From contig NZ_JANTYS010000001.1 of assembly GCF_024808255.1 (NCBI RefSeq), forward strand, positions 523,618 through 587,617: a stretch of DNA of 64,000 nucleotides. Direction: 5' to 3'. The notes under the pieces were generated by a model. The model worked only from the letters and a program-made list of their open reading frames with translations, was not told the origin of the DNA and searched no databases. Within the stretch, counting starts at the first letter, position 1. Each line of letters opens with the position of its first letter. This stretch comes from Mucilaginibacter dorajii (GTDB lineage Bacteria > Bacteroidota > Bacteroidia > Sphingobacteriales > Sphingobacteriaceae). The position numbers were made by a program, and so were the translations under genes. This document shows positions 25,964-36,500 of this stretch, one piece after another.

Positions 25964-28759
25964 ATGAAGAAAATTCTACTCCTGTTATTTATCGCCACTC
26001 TTGGAAATATTACTTATGCCCAAAACCGTCGGGGAGGTGGCGGCAATGGTAATGGCAATTTTCAGCAGCAACGGCGCTCAAAAGATCAAAAAGGACCGTT
26101 GCCTTTCAGAGAAGTTTTAGGTGTGGTTAAAGATACTGCCGGCAAAAAAATGGAAGGTGCTACTGTAAAATTAGTATCGGCTACTGATAGTATGGTTACA
26201 AGTACAGGGCCTACGGGTAAGTATACTTTCAGGAGTGTTAAATCGGCAACTTTTGTTATTACCGTTACCAGTATCGGCTTTCAAACCGTGGTACGAAAGA
26301 TGCTGAATAATGACGAAAGCCGCAGTCTGGAACTTGATCCGTTTATATTAAAACCGCAATCGCATATGTTGGGCGAGGTTGTGGTTAACGGCGAGCCAAG
26401 TATCACTTATAAAACAGATACCGTTGAGTATCGCGCCAGCGATTACAAGGTACGCCCCAACGCAACGGTTGATGAACTGATCAAAAAGATGGAGGGGGTT
26501 GAAGTGGCTAAAGACGGTACAGTTACACACCAGGGACAGGCTGTAGTGAAAGCGAGACTAAACGGTAAGGATTATATAGGTGGCGATGTAGCACAGGCAA
26601 TTCAAAACCTGCCTGCCGATATAGTAGAGAAGATTCAGATAATTGATGATTATGGCGATCAGGCCGCCCGTACAGGTATTAAGGATGGCGACCCTCAAAA
26701 GGTGCTTAATATTACTACCCGGCCCGATAAATCTGTAGGGAACACTGGTCGTTTAAATACGGGTATAGGTAGTGACGACCGTTATGATAATCGCTTATTT
26801 TTTCAGCGGCTTAACGGTAATGAGCAAATAGGGGTGATAGGTAGTTTTGTAAATACCGTAAACGGCGTTACCGGCGGTAGTGGCGGTGGCAGCGGTGGCA
26901 CAACAAAAACAGGCGGTCCTAATGTTAGCTATCGCGGCTATCTCACAAAAAAAATACAGATCAATGCCAGCTACAACTACAATTTCAGGGATGTTAACTC
27001 CATTAATCATAGCGATGGGCAGCAATTTAGCACACTGGGTACCACCAATTTTATCAGGAACAGCAATGCGCAAAACGACAACAAAACCCATAGAATTAAC
27101 CTGGAACTGGAGTATAATATAGATAGCGCAAATTATTTAAAAGTAACGCCAAGTTTTAGCTACACGGGCGCAAACTCATCCAACACATCCCAATATTTCC
27201 GAACCGGGTTAATACACCAGGATATTGCTGGTATAACCAATAGTAATAATACCGTACCTACTTACAGCGGTATTGTGTTTTATCAGCATTTATTTAAAAA
27301 ACCTAAGCGTAATTTATCCTTACAGCTAAGTTATACAAGGGCCGATAACGAAACGGTTAACGGGCAGGATAATAACATTATTTACTACCAGGATTCAACT
27401 GATCACGTATTGAAGGATTCTTTGGTGAACCGCTACATTAGTCGCACCAACCTGAGCAAAAGTTTCAGGACCAGCTTTACCTATGTTGAGCCGCTTAGCG
27501 ATGTGTCACAATTGGAATTTAACGCGCAGGTAAATTCACGTAGTTATGATAACCAGGCTTATACCTATAATATAGATTCAGCAGGTAGACGTAGCCTGGT
27601 AGATTCACTAAGCAATGTTTTTAAATACTCGTTTACCGAAACCCGTTTGGCCCTTAACTACCGGATACAGGAAAAAAAATATAATGTATCCTTAGGTGTT
27701 ACCGCGGTACCCACTGTATTGGATGGCACAAAAATTAGCGGTGGCGTAATAAGTACCCATCGTAACGATTTTAATTTAATCCCGATAGCGCGCTTTCAGT
27801 ACGTGTGGTCAAAGCAGGAGCGATTTTCAGTCAATTATTCTGGTAGCCCGCAGGAACCATCGTTTAATCAAATTCAGCCGGTAAGGGATGAATCAAATCC
27901 GCAAAACCCGGTTGTGGGTAACCCCGATTTGAAACCATCGTTCAGCAACTCTATCAATTTTCAATACAACAACTACCTGGTAGATTCAAAGTTTAACGTA
28001 TCGGGCAATGCCAATATCAGTTTTATCAAAAATAAAATAGTTACCAATACCGTGCAGATTGCCGATACTTTAGGTGCTCTAAAAAACGAAACGCATTACA
28101 TCAACTTAGACGGGAGCTACAGCATTGGAGGCAATTATAACATCTCTAAACAGTTTGATGATCGTAAATATAACCTGTCGCTTAATGGTACCATCCAGTA
28201 TACTCATGGGGTATCTATGAGTAATAACATACAAAACTTCACCACAATGTGGCATTACAATGAACGTTTTGGTCCGCAGATCAACCCAAATGAATCTATC
28301 GAGATTAATCCATATGTATCTTACGATGTAGCCAAATCATTTTTTACACTGCCACATTCGGTAAATACGAATATCCGCACTACGGCGCTGGCTATTGATG
28401 GTAAGTTTTACTTTTTAGAAGGCCGTACGGCTACATTTGGGTACAATGCCAGTAAGAACTTTGTGACGGGAGTATCGCAAAACCTAACCCGTAATCCGTT
28501 GGTTATTAACGCTTATATCGAGAATCAGTTTTTCAGGAAGCGTAACCTCACTATCAGTTTCCAGGTGTTTGATATACTAAAACAAAACAACTTTGTAAAC
28601 CAGGTAACTACCGAAAACTCGGTAACCAACACGCTTAGCAATGCGCAAAGTCGTTATTTTATGTTGAGCGCAAAGTTGAATCTTCAAAAATGGAGTGGTG
28701 CGCCCATGCGCCATGGACAACGGATGAAGAGGAGAGGGGATGGAAGTTTTATTGAGTAA
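25964..28759 (+). CDS. TonB-dependent-receptor-like outer-membrane beta-barrel protein
   Basis: 931 residues, signal peptide ending ITYAQ. Then a short Gly/Asn/Arg-rich linker (RRGGGGNGNGNFQQQRRS), a carboxypeptidase-regulatory-like domain (about 50-130), a plug-like stretch (about 135-270, including LNGKDYIGGDVAQAIQNLPADIVEKIQIIDDYG), a Gly/Ser-rich loop (GGSGGGSGG) and a long beta-barrel of the OMP_b-brl_3 type. Unlike SusC it lacks a SusD partner. It follows the GH36 terminator and has its own upstream region with an inverted repeat. Substrate unknown; it may carry another nutrient, peptide or metal, or act as a sensor. Confidence 0.88.
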   Translation: MKKILLLLFIATLGNITYAQNRRGGGGNGNGNFQQQRRSKDQKGPLPFREVLGVVKDTAGKKMEGATVKLVSATDSMVTSTGPTGKYTFRSVKSATFVITVTSIGFQTVVRKMLNNDESRSLELDPFILKPQSHMLGEVVVNGEPSITYKTDTVEYRASDYKVRPNATVDELIKKMEGVEVAKDGTVTHQGQAVVKARLNGKDYIGGDVAQAIQNLPADIVEKIQIIDDYGDQAARTGIKDGDPQKVLNITTRPDKSVGNTGRLNTGIGSDDRYDNRLFFQRLNGNEQIGVIGSFVNTVNGVTGGSGGGSGGTTKTGGPNVSYRGYLTKKIQINASYNYNFRDVNSINHSDGQQFSTLGTTNFIRNSNAQNDNKTHRINLELEYNIDSANYLKVTPSFSYTGANSSNTSQYFRTGLIHQDIAGITNSNNTVPTYSGIVFYQHLFKKPKRNLSLQLSYTRADNETVNGQDNNIIYYQDSTDHVLKDSLVNRYISRTNLSKSFRTSFTYVEPLSDVSQLEFNAQVNSRSYDNQAYTYNIDSAGRRSLVDSLSNVFKYSFTETRLALNYRIQEKKYNVSLGVTAVPTVLDGTKISGGVISTHRNDFNLIPIARFQYVWSKQERFSVNYSGSPQEPSFNQIQPVRDESNPQNPVVGNPDLKPSFSNSINFQYNNYLVDSKFNVSGNANISFIKNKIVTNTVQIADTLGALKNETHYINLDGSYSIGGNYNISKQFDDRKYNLSLNGTIQYTHGVSMSNNIQNFTTMWHYNERFGPQINPNESIEINPYVSYDVAKSFFTLPHSVNTNIRTTALAIDGKFYFLEGRTATFGYNASKNFVTGVSQNLTRNPLVINAYIENQFFRKRNLTISFQVFDILKQNNFVNQVTTENSVTNTLSNAQSRYFMLSAKLNLQKWSGAPMRHGQRMKRRGDGSFIE

Positions 28760-28776
28760 GAGAAAGCCCCTCTAAA

Positions 28777-28859
28777 TCTCCCCTGAAGGGGAGACTTTTG
28801 ATTAGCAAGGTTTAATAACTTCTCAGCCCTTCTTTTAAAGTCCTCTCCTTTGGAGAGGA
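28777..28859. terminator. Two back-to-back hairpins between convergent genes
   Basis: Hairpin 1: TCTCCCCT/AGGGGAGA (28777-28794) followed by CTTTTG. Hairpin 2: TCCTCTCC/GGAGAGGA (28841-28859). They fall in a low-complexity repeat tract (about 28760-28890, CCCCTCTAAATCTCCCC type) between the barrel protein and the response regulator, and could stop transcription from both sides. Confidence 0.6.
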
Positions 28860-28904
28860 TTTAGGTGAGGCTTGTTCTTTGGAGAGGGCAGGGTGGGGCT
28901 GGCC

Positions 28905-29561
28905 CTATATCTTAATCAAATCCTGTTTCAAAGCGGCTATCACCAGGCCGGTTCTTGATTTGGTATCGAATTTTTGGAACAGGGCCTCGCGATAATTGTC
29001 TATGGTATGTGGGCTTAAGTTCATTATATCGGCTATTTGCTTGTAGGTAAGATCACTACAGCAAAGTTCAAGAAATTTTAGTTCGTTGGCGTTTATTTCT
29101 ACCTGTTGGGTTTTTAGTGGCTGATTATTTTGAATGTTGCGCAATAATTTGCCGCTCACCAGTTCATTAATATAAAACGATTGCTGGGCTATACCGGTAA
29201 TGGCTTCAATCAGGTCGGCCGCTTTTGATTGTTTTAGCATATAGCCGCCGGCACCACTTTTTAGCATGGCTATAATGGGTTTGTCCTCTTCAAACATGCT
29301 TAAGGCCAGTACTTTAATTTCGGGGTGATGTTGCTTGATCCATTTGGTGCTTTCATAGCCATCCATTAAAGGCATGGTGATATCCATCAATATCACTTCG
29401 GGCAAAGGGTTTTGGGATATTTTTTTAATCATATCCTGCCCGTTCTCGGCATCAAATAGTACGTTTATCTTGTCGGAGTCGTTAAGCAAACTGGCCAGGC
29501 CTTGTCTGAAAAGCGTATGATCGTCAACAATAGCGATGTTAATTTTTTCGGGGTACATCAA
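28905..29561 (-). CDS. NarL/FixJ-type response regulator
   Basis: 218 residues. Receiver domain (about 7-125) with the acidic pair Asp13/Asp14 in IVDDH, phospho-acceptor Asp60 in VILMDITMP and Lys110 in GYMLK; C-terminal LuxR-type helix-turn-helix (about 150-215, FLELCCSDLTYKQIADIMNLSPHTIDNYREALFQKF). It starts 3 bp after the stop of the sensor kinase and is the last gene of a four-gene transcript. Target genes unknown; it converges on the TonB-receptor-like gene rather than being divergent from it, so a local target is not obvious. Confidence 0.95.
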   Translation of the reverse strand: MMYPEKINIAIVDDHTLFRQGLASLLNDSDKINVLFDAENGQDMIKKISQNPLPEVILMDITMPLMDGYESTKWIKQHHPEIKVLALSMFEEDKPIIAMLKSGAGGYMLKQSKAADLIEAITGIAQQSFYINELVSGKLLRNIQNNQPLKTQQVEINANELKFLELCCSDLTYKQIADIMNLSPHTIDNYREALFQKFDTKSRTGLVIAALKQDLIKI

Positions 29562-29564
29562 TAT

Positions 29565-30353
29565 CTAATAGGGTATAGTTACAACAATTTCAGATCCGCT
29601 ACCTACGGTTGAGGTTATTGAGGCTATACCACCTATCATTGCAGCACGTTTCGTTATATTATGAAGCCCCATTCCTGTTTTGCGTTTCAATGTTTCATCA
29701 ACATTAAAGCCAGCCCCGTTATCGCGAATGATTAACTTAAAGGCATTTTCAATCTGCTCTAAAGTTATAAAAATTTCGGTTGCCCGGGCGTGCTGAATAA
29801 TGTTATTTATGATTTCCTGGAACAGGCGAAAAACAATGGTTTCCTTAGCACCATCCCCGCTAAATACGCCAAAGTTTTCTTTTTCAAAGTGGATTTTAAA
29901 TTTATCTGAACGTTTTAGCCATTCCAACTCAAATTCAATGGCGGCGGCCAAACCGCGGTTTACCAGCTCTTCGCCGTGCAGCAGGCGTGAAAGGGCTTTC
30001 ACTTCCTTGATAGACCGGTTGGTAAGGTCATCAACAAAAGCAAGTTTCTCGGCTGCTTTATCCTTGTTGTTTAAATCGATAGAACTTAGTGTAATGGTAG
30101 TGATGCTTAATAGTTGGCCAATGTTATCGTGTAAATCATAAGCAATTGTTTTTAATGTTTGCTCCTGTACTTCAATCTGTGTTTTAAGTAGTTCATTTTC
30201 AAATGTTTTTTGCAGCAGTAGTTTCTCTTCCTGGTGTTTCTTTTTTTTGCGGTTATAGGAAACCACATAAATGATGAGGAAAAGTGGGGCTATTAAAAAT
30301 ATAAGCGATGTAAGCCCTATGAGGAAAATGATCTCCTCTGAAGATATCTGCAT
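29565..30353 (-). CDS. Sensor histidine kinase (HisKA_3/HATPase)
   Basis: 262 residues from the ATG at 30353; an in-frame start at 30371 would add six. One N-terminal membrane helix (about 7-35, IIFLIGLTSLIFLIAPLFLIIYVV) is followed by a Lys/Glu-rich coiled coil (RKKKKHQEEKLLLQKTFENELLKTQIEVQEQ), the H-box YDLHDNIGQLLS (HisKA_3), and an ATP-binding domain with IIRDNGAGFN and GMGLHNITKRA. It has no extracytoplasmic sensing domain, so the upstream membrane protein may provide input. It overlaps the upstream gene by 37 bp, indicating translational coupling. Partner of the NarL-type regulator. Confidence 0.93.
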   Translation of the reverse strand: MQISSEEIIFLIGLTSLIFLIAPLFLIIYVVSYNRKKKKHQEEKLLLQKTFENELLKTQIEVQEQTLKTIAYDLHDNIGQLLSITTITLSSIDLNNKDKAAEKLAFVDDLTNRSIKEVKALSRLLHGEELVNRGLAAAIEFELEWLKRSDKFKIHFEKENFGVFSGDGAKETIVFRLFQEIINNIIQHARATEIFITLEQIENAFKLIIRDNGAGFNVDETLKRKTGMGLHNITKRAAMIGGIASITSTVGSGSEIVVTIPY

Positions 30354-30976
30354 AAAAAAGCGTATGACCAAAATGAGTATAGTATTATATTTAGTAAAAT
30401 AAAGATGTAATACCGGATGGAAAGTTGATTGTTAATAGGTTTTATTTGAGAAAGATAATCGAAAAATATATTGCAGGTAGTACTGCCAAAGTAAAAAAAT
30501 AACGCGCCGCTAACCCACCAGAACGGTGCCGAAAATGCCAGCCGCTCAAAGTTCTCGTCCATCAGTTTAAGATAGTAATAATACAGGCTGGCCAGTACAA
30601 ATACCACCGACATTACCGATGCAGTTATGGATACAAATGATTTAAAATGGTTCATCACCAGTTCGGCCAAGTAGATTGCCATAAATATAATATACCAGGT
30701 AATTAGCCATTTGCCCGTGTTTTTAAAAGGCTTGTACAAACTGTAAAATGTGTAACTGGTAATCCCACACTCCAGCAATAAAAAAACGTTATACAGGTTG
30801 TAATTGGGAATGTGTGCTACCTTACGCATATAAACACCCATGGCCTCACAAATGCAGGTTAGCAACAGGTAGGGTATAAATAGCCTCCAGGCTGTATCCT
30901 TATCTTTAATTAAAAAGATAAAGGCAGCCAGGAAGCATATAAACTCACCCCCGGTATTTATGGTGATGAACATCAT
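30317..30976 (-). CDS. Multi-pass membrane protein of unknown function, linked to the sensor kinase
   Basis: 219 residues with about seven hydrophobic helices (for example FICFLAAFIFLI, LITWYIIFMAIYLAELV, ASVMSVVFVLASLYYYYL, IFILLNIILYSFWSYAFLC). No catalytic motif recognised. Its 3' end overlaps the kinase gene by 37 bp and it sits 5 bp behind a lipoprotein gene. The kinase has no sensor domain of its own, so this protein is a plausible sensory subunit; that is inference from context. Confidence 0.8.
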   Translation of the reverse strand: MMFITINTGGEFICFLAAFIFLIKDKDTAWRLFIPYLLLTCICEAMGVYMRKVAHIPNYNLYNVFLLLECGITSYTFYSLYKPFKNTGKWLITWYIIFMAIYLAELVMNHFKSFVSITASVMSVVFVLASLYYYYLKLMDENFERLAFSAPFWWVSGALFFYFGSTTCNIFFDYLSQIKPINNQLSIRYYIFILLNIILYSFWSYAFLCRYLQRRSFSS

Positions 30977-30981
30977 TTGTT

Positions 30982-31575
30982 TTATTGGATTAGGGTTGCA
31001 CCAATGCTACTGCAAGTAGCCGGTGGCGGGCATTGTTCGCCACGGTTTTCTGGAGGCGTGCCAACTATAAAGCCGCCGTCGGTTTTGGCTTGGCCTGTTG
31101 CTGGTTTACCTTTATAGTAATCCCAATGATATTTATTGGTATCGCCTAACAATTGCCTTGTTGATACCATTACCAGCGTATTAAAACCCCAGAATTGTTT
31201 ATCTGGCTTATGCCCGCCCACAAAGTCTTTATCATAGTTTTTATCGTAACTGGCCAGGTAAAAACGGATGCCATCGCCGCCTTCGTTCTTGATTTTTTTA
31301 ACAAGGCTGTCCAAGCGGGCCACACTAAACCAAACGCAGCGGGTGTCTGGTTTATGATAGATTTTACCTAACCCATTTGCTCCAAGTAAACCCGAGTCAA
31401 CAGTGCCGGCACGGCTTTCATAGTTTTTTACATACCGCAGTGCCGTTTCATAGGTTAAGGTATCAACGATTTGCGCATCCGGATGAGGAGCTGTTACAGC
31501 TGGGGTGCTTTGTTTACACGAACTAAAGCCAAGGCCGGCAACTGCCAGCGCTAATAGGGTAATTTTTATTGTCAT
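30982..31575 (-). CDS. Small lipoprotein of unknown function
   Basis: 197 residues, lipobox GFSSC (Cys20). The mature part contains TYETALRYVKNYESRAG, RCVWFSVARLDSLVKKIKNEGGDGIRFYLASYDK, FWGFNTLVMVSTR, and a C-terminal tail with ENRGEQCPPPATCS. I do not recognise the family. It is the first gene of the transcript leading to the kinase and regulator and may belong to the same sensing system; the two tail cysteines could form a disulfide. Confidence 0.8.
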   Translation of the reverse strand: MTIKITLLALAVAGLGFSSCKQSTPAVTAPHPDAQIVDTLTYETALRYVKNYESRAGTVDSGLLGANGLGKIYHKPDTRCVWFSVARLDSLVKKIKNEGGDGIRFYLASYDKNYDKDFVGGHKPDKQFWGFNTLVMVSTRQLLGDTNKYHWDYYKGKPATGQAKTDGGFIVGTPPENRGEQCPPPATCSSIGATLIQ

Positions 31576-32023
31576 GATAGTTATTATTTAAGGTGATTCG
31601 AAAGTGCTCAATTATAAGTACAAACACAATTTATATCCCACCTTTTTTTACCCTTAAAAAACCCTGTTAAAAAAGCTGATTACACCCTGTTTTACCTTTT
31701 GATTAAAACAGACATTTGGAGTGTCATAAAAATGATAAAAAATAAATTGTGCCTTTTGTAAAATAAATTTCGCTGCTAAATATAAACCAGTTCGTAATAA
31801 TTACAATATGCAATGACAACGATATGGCGATATCGGAAACTAAATTAATCAATAGCTTATATTATTGTAAAATATTGATAGTTAGGTAAATATTTACAGA
31901 TTTCAGTGTCTCGGTTTATAATTAATAAAATTTTTATCATATAGAATAATATATATTTACCAGGCAATTTGATAATTGTAAACCTGAAAATAACCAATAA
32001 CTAAAACCTAAAATTTACACACT
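31576..32023. promoter_or_regulatory. 448-bp divergent intergenic region
   Basis: Very AT-rich spacer between the lipoprotein (- strand) and the tail-collar gene (+ strand). A possible + strand -7 element TATATTTAC lies at 31952-31960, and the leader AACCAATAAC just before the tail-collar start resembles those of the SusC and esterase transcripts. No ORF or strong hairpin seen. Confidence 0.35.
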
Positions 32024-32557
32024 ATGGATCCTTACATTGCAGAAATCCGCATGTTTGCCGGTACCTACGCGCCCCAGGGATGGGCAACGTGCGACGGGCA
32101 AATAATGTCAATCGCTCAAAACAATGCTTTATTTGCTTTAATCGGTACAACGTACGGTGGCGATGGCGTACAAACCTTTGCACTGCCCGATTTGAGAAGT
32201 CGCGCACCTATTCACGCAGGGCAGGGCAGAGGCCTGTCTTCTTATGTTCAAGGGCAAACAGGTGGTAGTGAGTCTGTTAATTTGTCTCAACAACAACTGC
32301 CTGCTCACTCGCATTTGGTAAACGGGGTCTCGACAGCGGCGAATCAAAGCACTCCGGGGGGCTTTTTCCCTGCACTGTCAAATGATCCGGCTGCAGGTAC
32401 ACTTATTAACAGCTACTCTGATGCGAAACCTGATCAACAAATGAACGCAACTACAATTTCATTAACAGGCGGAAACCAACCGGTTGCAACTTTATCGCCG
32501 GTATTGGCTGTTACTTTTATAATTGCGCTTAACGGTATCTGGCCGCCAAGACCGTAA
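32024..32557 (+). CDS. Tail-collar-domain protein (MdpB-like)
   Basis: 177 residues. MDPYIAEIRMFAGTYAPQGWATCDGQIMSIAQNNALFALIGTTYGGDGVQTFALPDLRSRAPI is the phage tail-collar domain as found in the bacterial microcystin-dependent-protein family, and NGIWPPRP is the typical end. No signal peptide. There are no phage head, tail or lysis genes nearby, so this is a chromosomal member rather than prophage debris. It is followed by a formyltransferase and a giant adhesin. Function in Bacteroidota is not established; such proteins may form extracellular fibres. Confidence 0.9.
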   Translation: MDPYIAEIRMFAGTYAPQGWATCDGQIMSIAQNNALFALIGTTYGGDGVQTFALPDLRSRAPIHAGQGRGLSSYVQGQTGGSESVNLSQQQLPAHSHLVNGVSTAANQSTPGGFFPALSNDPAAGTLINSYSDAKPDQQMNATTISLTGGNQPVATLSPVLAVTFIIALNGIWPPRP

Positions 32558-32595
32558 TATATAATGGAAATGAACAAAATTTTTGATAGGTGCAA

Positions 32596-33522
32596 ATGAA
32601 AATTGGCATTGTATCAAATTCTAAAATATGCATGCCCCTGCTTTCTTATTTAAGCAATTATAATAAAGCAGGGGTTATGTTGTACCTGGGGAAATCGCTG
32701 CAGCCTGGTATCGCCGCAAATGATATCATAGTTTTTTGCAGGTCAAAAGCGATTAATATTTACACAGAGAGTAATCAAGAAGAATTATATCAATGGCAGC
32801 AGGTGTATAGCCCGGATGTTATTTTCTTTTTGGGTTATAGCAATAAGGTAGATATTGAACAATTAAGCGGCGTGCCCAAAGGTATATATAACATACACTT
32901 TGGTAAACTACCACAATTCAGGGGGCCATCACCTGTGTTTTGGCAAATAAAAAAAGGCGAGGCCAGTATTGGCCTGGCTATTCACCAAATGACAGATAAG
33001 CTGGACAGCGGCCCGGTTGTTTGGGAACACAATATCAATAACGAAGAATATCATACATATAGCTATATCAACGAGGTTTTTAGTGAGTTGCAGGTTAGGG
33101 GAGTGTTGGATATTCTTGAAAAAATAGCCAAAAACCAGGTTTTAAGTAAAAAAATACAAGATAAAACCGAGGCTAAATATTACAGCAAACCCAAATTCGC
33201 AGATGTGATGATCAATTGGGAGAAGATGGATGTAAAAGAAATACTCAGCTTAATTAAAGCATGCAGTTCATGGAATAATGGGGCTGCTGCGTTGATAAAC
33301 GGGTATGAACTTAAAATATTGGATGCGGAACAAGCCACCGAAAAGCAACCGAATAGTACGCCAGGGGCAATTATAATAGGAAATAGCAACTTTAATGTGA
33401 TATGCATCGATAATGAGGTATTAAGCATTAATTTTTTCAATATAAACAGTACCTGTATACCGGCCCGGCACGCAGGTTTTTATGGTTTACAAACAGGGCA
33501 AAAATTTATCAGTCGGCTATAA
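32596..33522 (+). CDS. Stand-alone formyltransferase (Formyl_trans_N fold)
   Basis: 308 residues from the ATG at 32596; a GTG at 32590 is also in frame. The fold is that of methionyl-tRNA and sugar-nucleotide formyltransferases, which use 10-formyl-tetrahydrofolate. Catalytic residues are kept: Asn99 and His101 in YNIHFGKLPQFRG, and Asp137 in MTDKLDSGPVVW. The C-terminal part (about 195-308) resembles the second domain of Fmt-like enzymes (YYSKPKFADVMINWEKM). It is too diverged to be Fmt itself. The location between a tail-collar gene and a giant secreted repeat protein suggests N-formylation of an amino sugar or of a peptide tied to that surface structure; this is inference. Confidence 0.85.
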   Translation: MKIGIVSNSKICMPLLSYLSNYNKAGVMLYLGKSLQPGIAANDIIVFCRSKAINIYTESNQEELYQWQQVYSPDVIFFLGYSNKVDIEQLSGVPKGIYNIHFGKLPQFRGPSPVFWQIKKGEASIGLAIHQMTDKLDSGPVVWEHNINNEEYHTYSYINEVFSELQVRGVLDILEKIAKNQVLSKKIQDKTEAKYYSKPKFADVMINWEKMDVKEILSLIKACSSWNNGAAALINGYELKILDAEQATEKQPNSTPGAIIIGNSNFNVICIDNEVLSINFFNINSTCIPARHAGFYGLQTGQKFISRL

Positions 33523-33564
33523 ACAAATTAGCAGGCAATGCAACCGGATATTTATTACCTTATT

Positions 33565-36500
33565 ATGAAAAAAACTTTACTTTTCCCAAGGGGCTTTGTA
33601 TCAAAGCATCTACGTTTTCTCACATTCGCACTCTTGTTGATTGCTGTGATGGGATCGGCCCTAAAGAGCAAGGCGCAGGTATATTATACGCTAAATGATG
33701 GCACCGCCAGTGCAACCAGTACAGATGGCGTAGTGCGGGTAGGTTATGATGGAACCAGCGCATCTACGCTTGCATCATCATTTACAGCTTTACCTACATT
33801 TACAGCCTATGATTTTCCTGGCAATCGCGCCTTTGTTTATGAGGGAACAGCAAACGCGCTTCAGATACGGGTAGTAAATTTAAGCAGTGGTACATTAACA
33901 ACTACTATAACTGTACCTACACAAGTGGTAGCACTGCGTTATGATGCAGCAAGTGGTTATATTTATTATTTAACTACGGCCAGCGGTTCTACATTAGCCG
34001 CGGGCGACGCGTTGAGAAAAGTAAAGCCCGATGGTACAGGTGATGCGTTGGTTTTAGCTTCAATCACAGCTTCGCCAAAGTATTTGGCACTTGATTTAAC
34101 TCATGGTCAGGTAATTGTCGAGGATGTATTTGCGACCACAAATATCATGAAGGTAATTAAAATAAGCGATGGTAGCTCAACCACCCTTATTTCAAATAGC
34201 ACACCTATTAACGCTATTCATTATAATGTTGCTGATAATTACATCTATTACCTTACCAGTGACGGATCCTTTTCAAGTAACGGTGCTAATGATGCGCTTG
34301 TTAAAATACATCCAGATGGTACCGGTCAAACAACAATAGCAAGCAGTATAGCCGCAAGTCCCGTTTTATTGGCAGTTGATGCGGGCAATAACAGGGCTTT
34401 TATTTATGACGGGGCAGGGCTATCGCCTACCGTAAGGGCAATAAGAAAAATAGACTTAGGTACAGGTTCGGTAAGCGCAATAACCAATATTTCTTCATTG
34501 CCAAACAGTGCGGCCATTACAGCTCTAAGCGTACCACAGGCCGCGGTAATTTCAACAACTGCTGCAAGTAGTATTACCGCAACAACTGCCACTATAGGCG
34601 GCAATATATCGCAAACCGACGAATCCGTTACCGAACGTGGGGTAGTATATAGTTCTTCAAATACAACACCAACTGTAGGTACCGATACCAAACAAACCAT
34701 TGGTACTGGCACAGGGACGTTCTCTGCAAGCATAGGAAGTTTAAGCGTTTCAACCACCTATTATTTAAGGGCATATGCAATCAGCTCTGCAGGCACATCA
34801 TATGGTACCGTGGTTTCTTTTTCAACGTTATCAAATGATGCCACACTTTCGGGGCTTAGTTTAAGTAGTGGTTCATTAAACCCAACATTCGCTTCGGGCA
34901 CTGTTTCTTATACAGCCTCGGTATCAAACAGCATATCAGCAATTACCATTACACCAACACAAAACCAGGCCAACGCCACTATCAAAGTTAACACTACCAT
35001 TGTTACATCGGGCTTTGCATCTGCCAGTTTCAACTTAAATATAGGCGATAATCTCCAAACCATTGTGGTAACCGCGCAGGATGGTTCAACTAAAACTTAT
35101 AAAGTAACTGTAAACCGGGCCAAGACAGCACAAACTATTACTTTTGCTTCAACAGCCTCCAAAACATATGGCGATGCGAATTATGCGCCTGGTGCAACAG
35201 CAAGCAGCGGCTTAACTGTGAGCTATAGCAGCGATAACACGGCTGTGGCGACTATAGTGAGTGGTAAAATTCAAATTGTTGCCCCCGGTACGGCAAATAT
35301 AACTGCCTCGCAGGCGGGCGATGCCAATAACCTGGCTGCAAGCAATGTAGTACAGGCCTTAACGGTAAACAAGGCTGCAATAACAGTAACTGCAAATGCC
35401 GGCAGTAAAATATATGGCGATGCAGATCCATCGTTAACTTATTCAGTTACTACGGGCACATTAGTGGGCAGCGATGCTTTCACAGGCGCGTTAACGCGCG
35501 ATGCCGGTACCAATATCGGTACTTATAATATTACCCAGGGCACGCTGGCCATAAGCAGCACCAAATATACACTCACTTTTGTAAGCGGCGTTTTAACTGT
35601 TAACAAGCGGGCTATCAGTATTCAACCTGCTCCTGCAAGTAAGTCATACGGTGATGTGGATCCCAATTACCCTTATTATTATAGAGTGGGCTCATTAGCA
35701 AGTACTGATGGGATGACAGGTTCATACGTTCGCGATCCGGGCGAAACCCCAGGTACATACGCTTTGAGTATAGGAACCAAACACCCCGTAAATGCCACAA
35801 CAGGTGTAGATCAGACTAATAACTACGACATTACTTTTTTACCCGAATATTTAACCATCACCAAAAGGGCCATAACCTTGCAGCCTGCACCGGCCACTAA
35901 AGTTTACGGTGATGCTGATCCTGGCTTCCCTTATTATTTTCGGGTAGGTTCACTTGCGCCAGGCGAAGGCATGACTGGTACATTTGGCAGGCAACCGGGC
36001 GAAGATGCGGGTGTTTATACGTTAAACCTTGGCACCAAAAGGCCGGTAAATGCTACCACAGGGGTATTTACTGATCAGTATTATACCATATCGTTTTTAC
36101 CGGATAATCTTACCATTACCAAAAAAACGGTTAGCGTAAATGCGAACACACTAAGTAAAAACTATGGCGATGTTGATCCAACCTTAACTTATAGTTCTGG
36201 CGCACTCGGCTTTAGCGATACCTTTGGCGGTGTGTTAACACGTGCCGTTGGGGAAAGTGCAGGTATCTATGCTATTAGCCAGGGTAGCCTTGCTTTAAAC
36301 GCCAATAACTATAACCTTAATTTTACGGGCGCAAATTTTACTATCAGTACAAAAACAATTAACGTAACCGCCAATGCGCAAACCAAAACATATGGCGATG
36401 CGGATCCAGCTTTAACCTACACTGCCGATGCATTGAACAGTGGAGATAGCTTCACAGGTGCATTAACCCGTATTGCCGGCGAAACTGCTGGTAGTTATGC

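Noticed and set aside
32024..32557. Prophage remnant suggested by the tail-collar domain
   Set aside because: No phage structural, integrase or lysis genes are nearby; the domain is common in chromosomal MdpB-like proteins.
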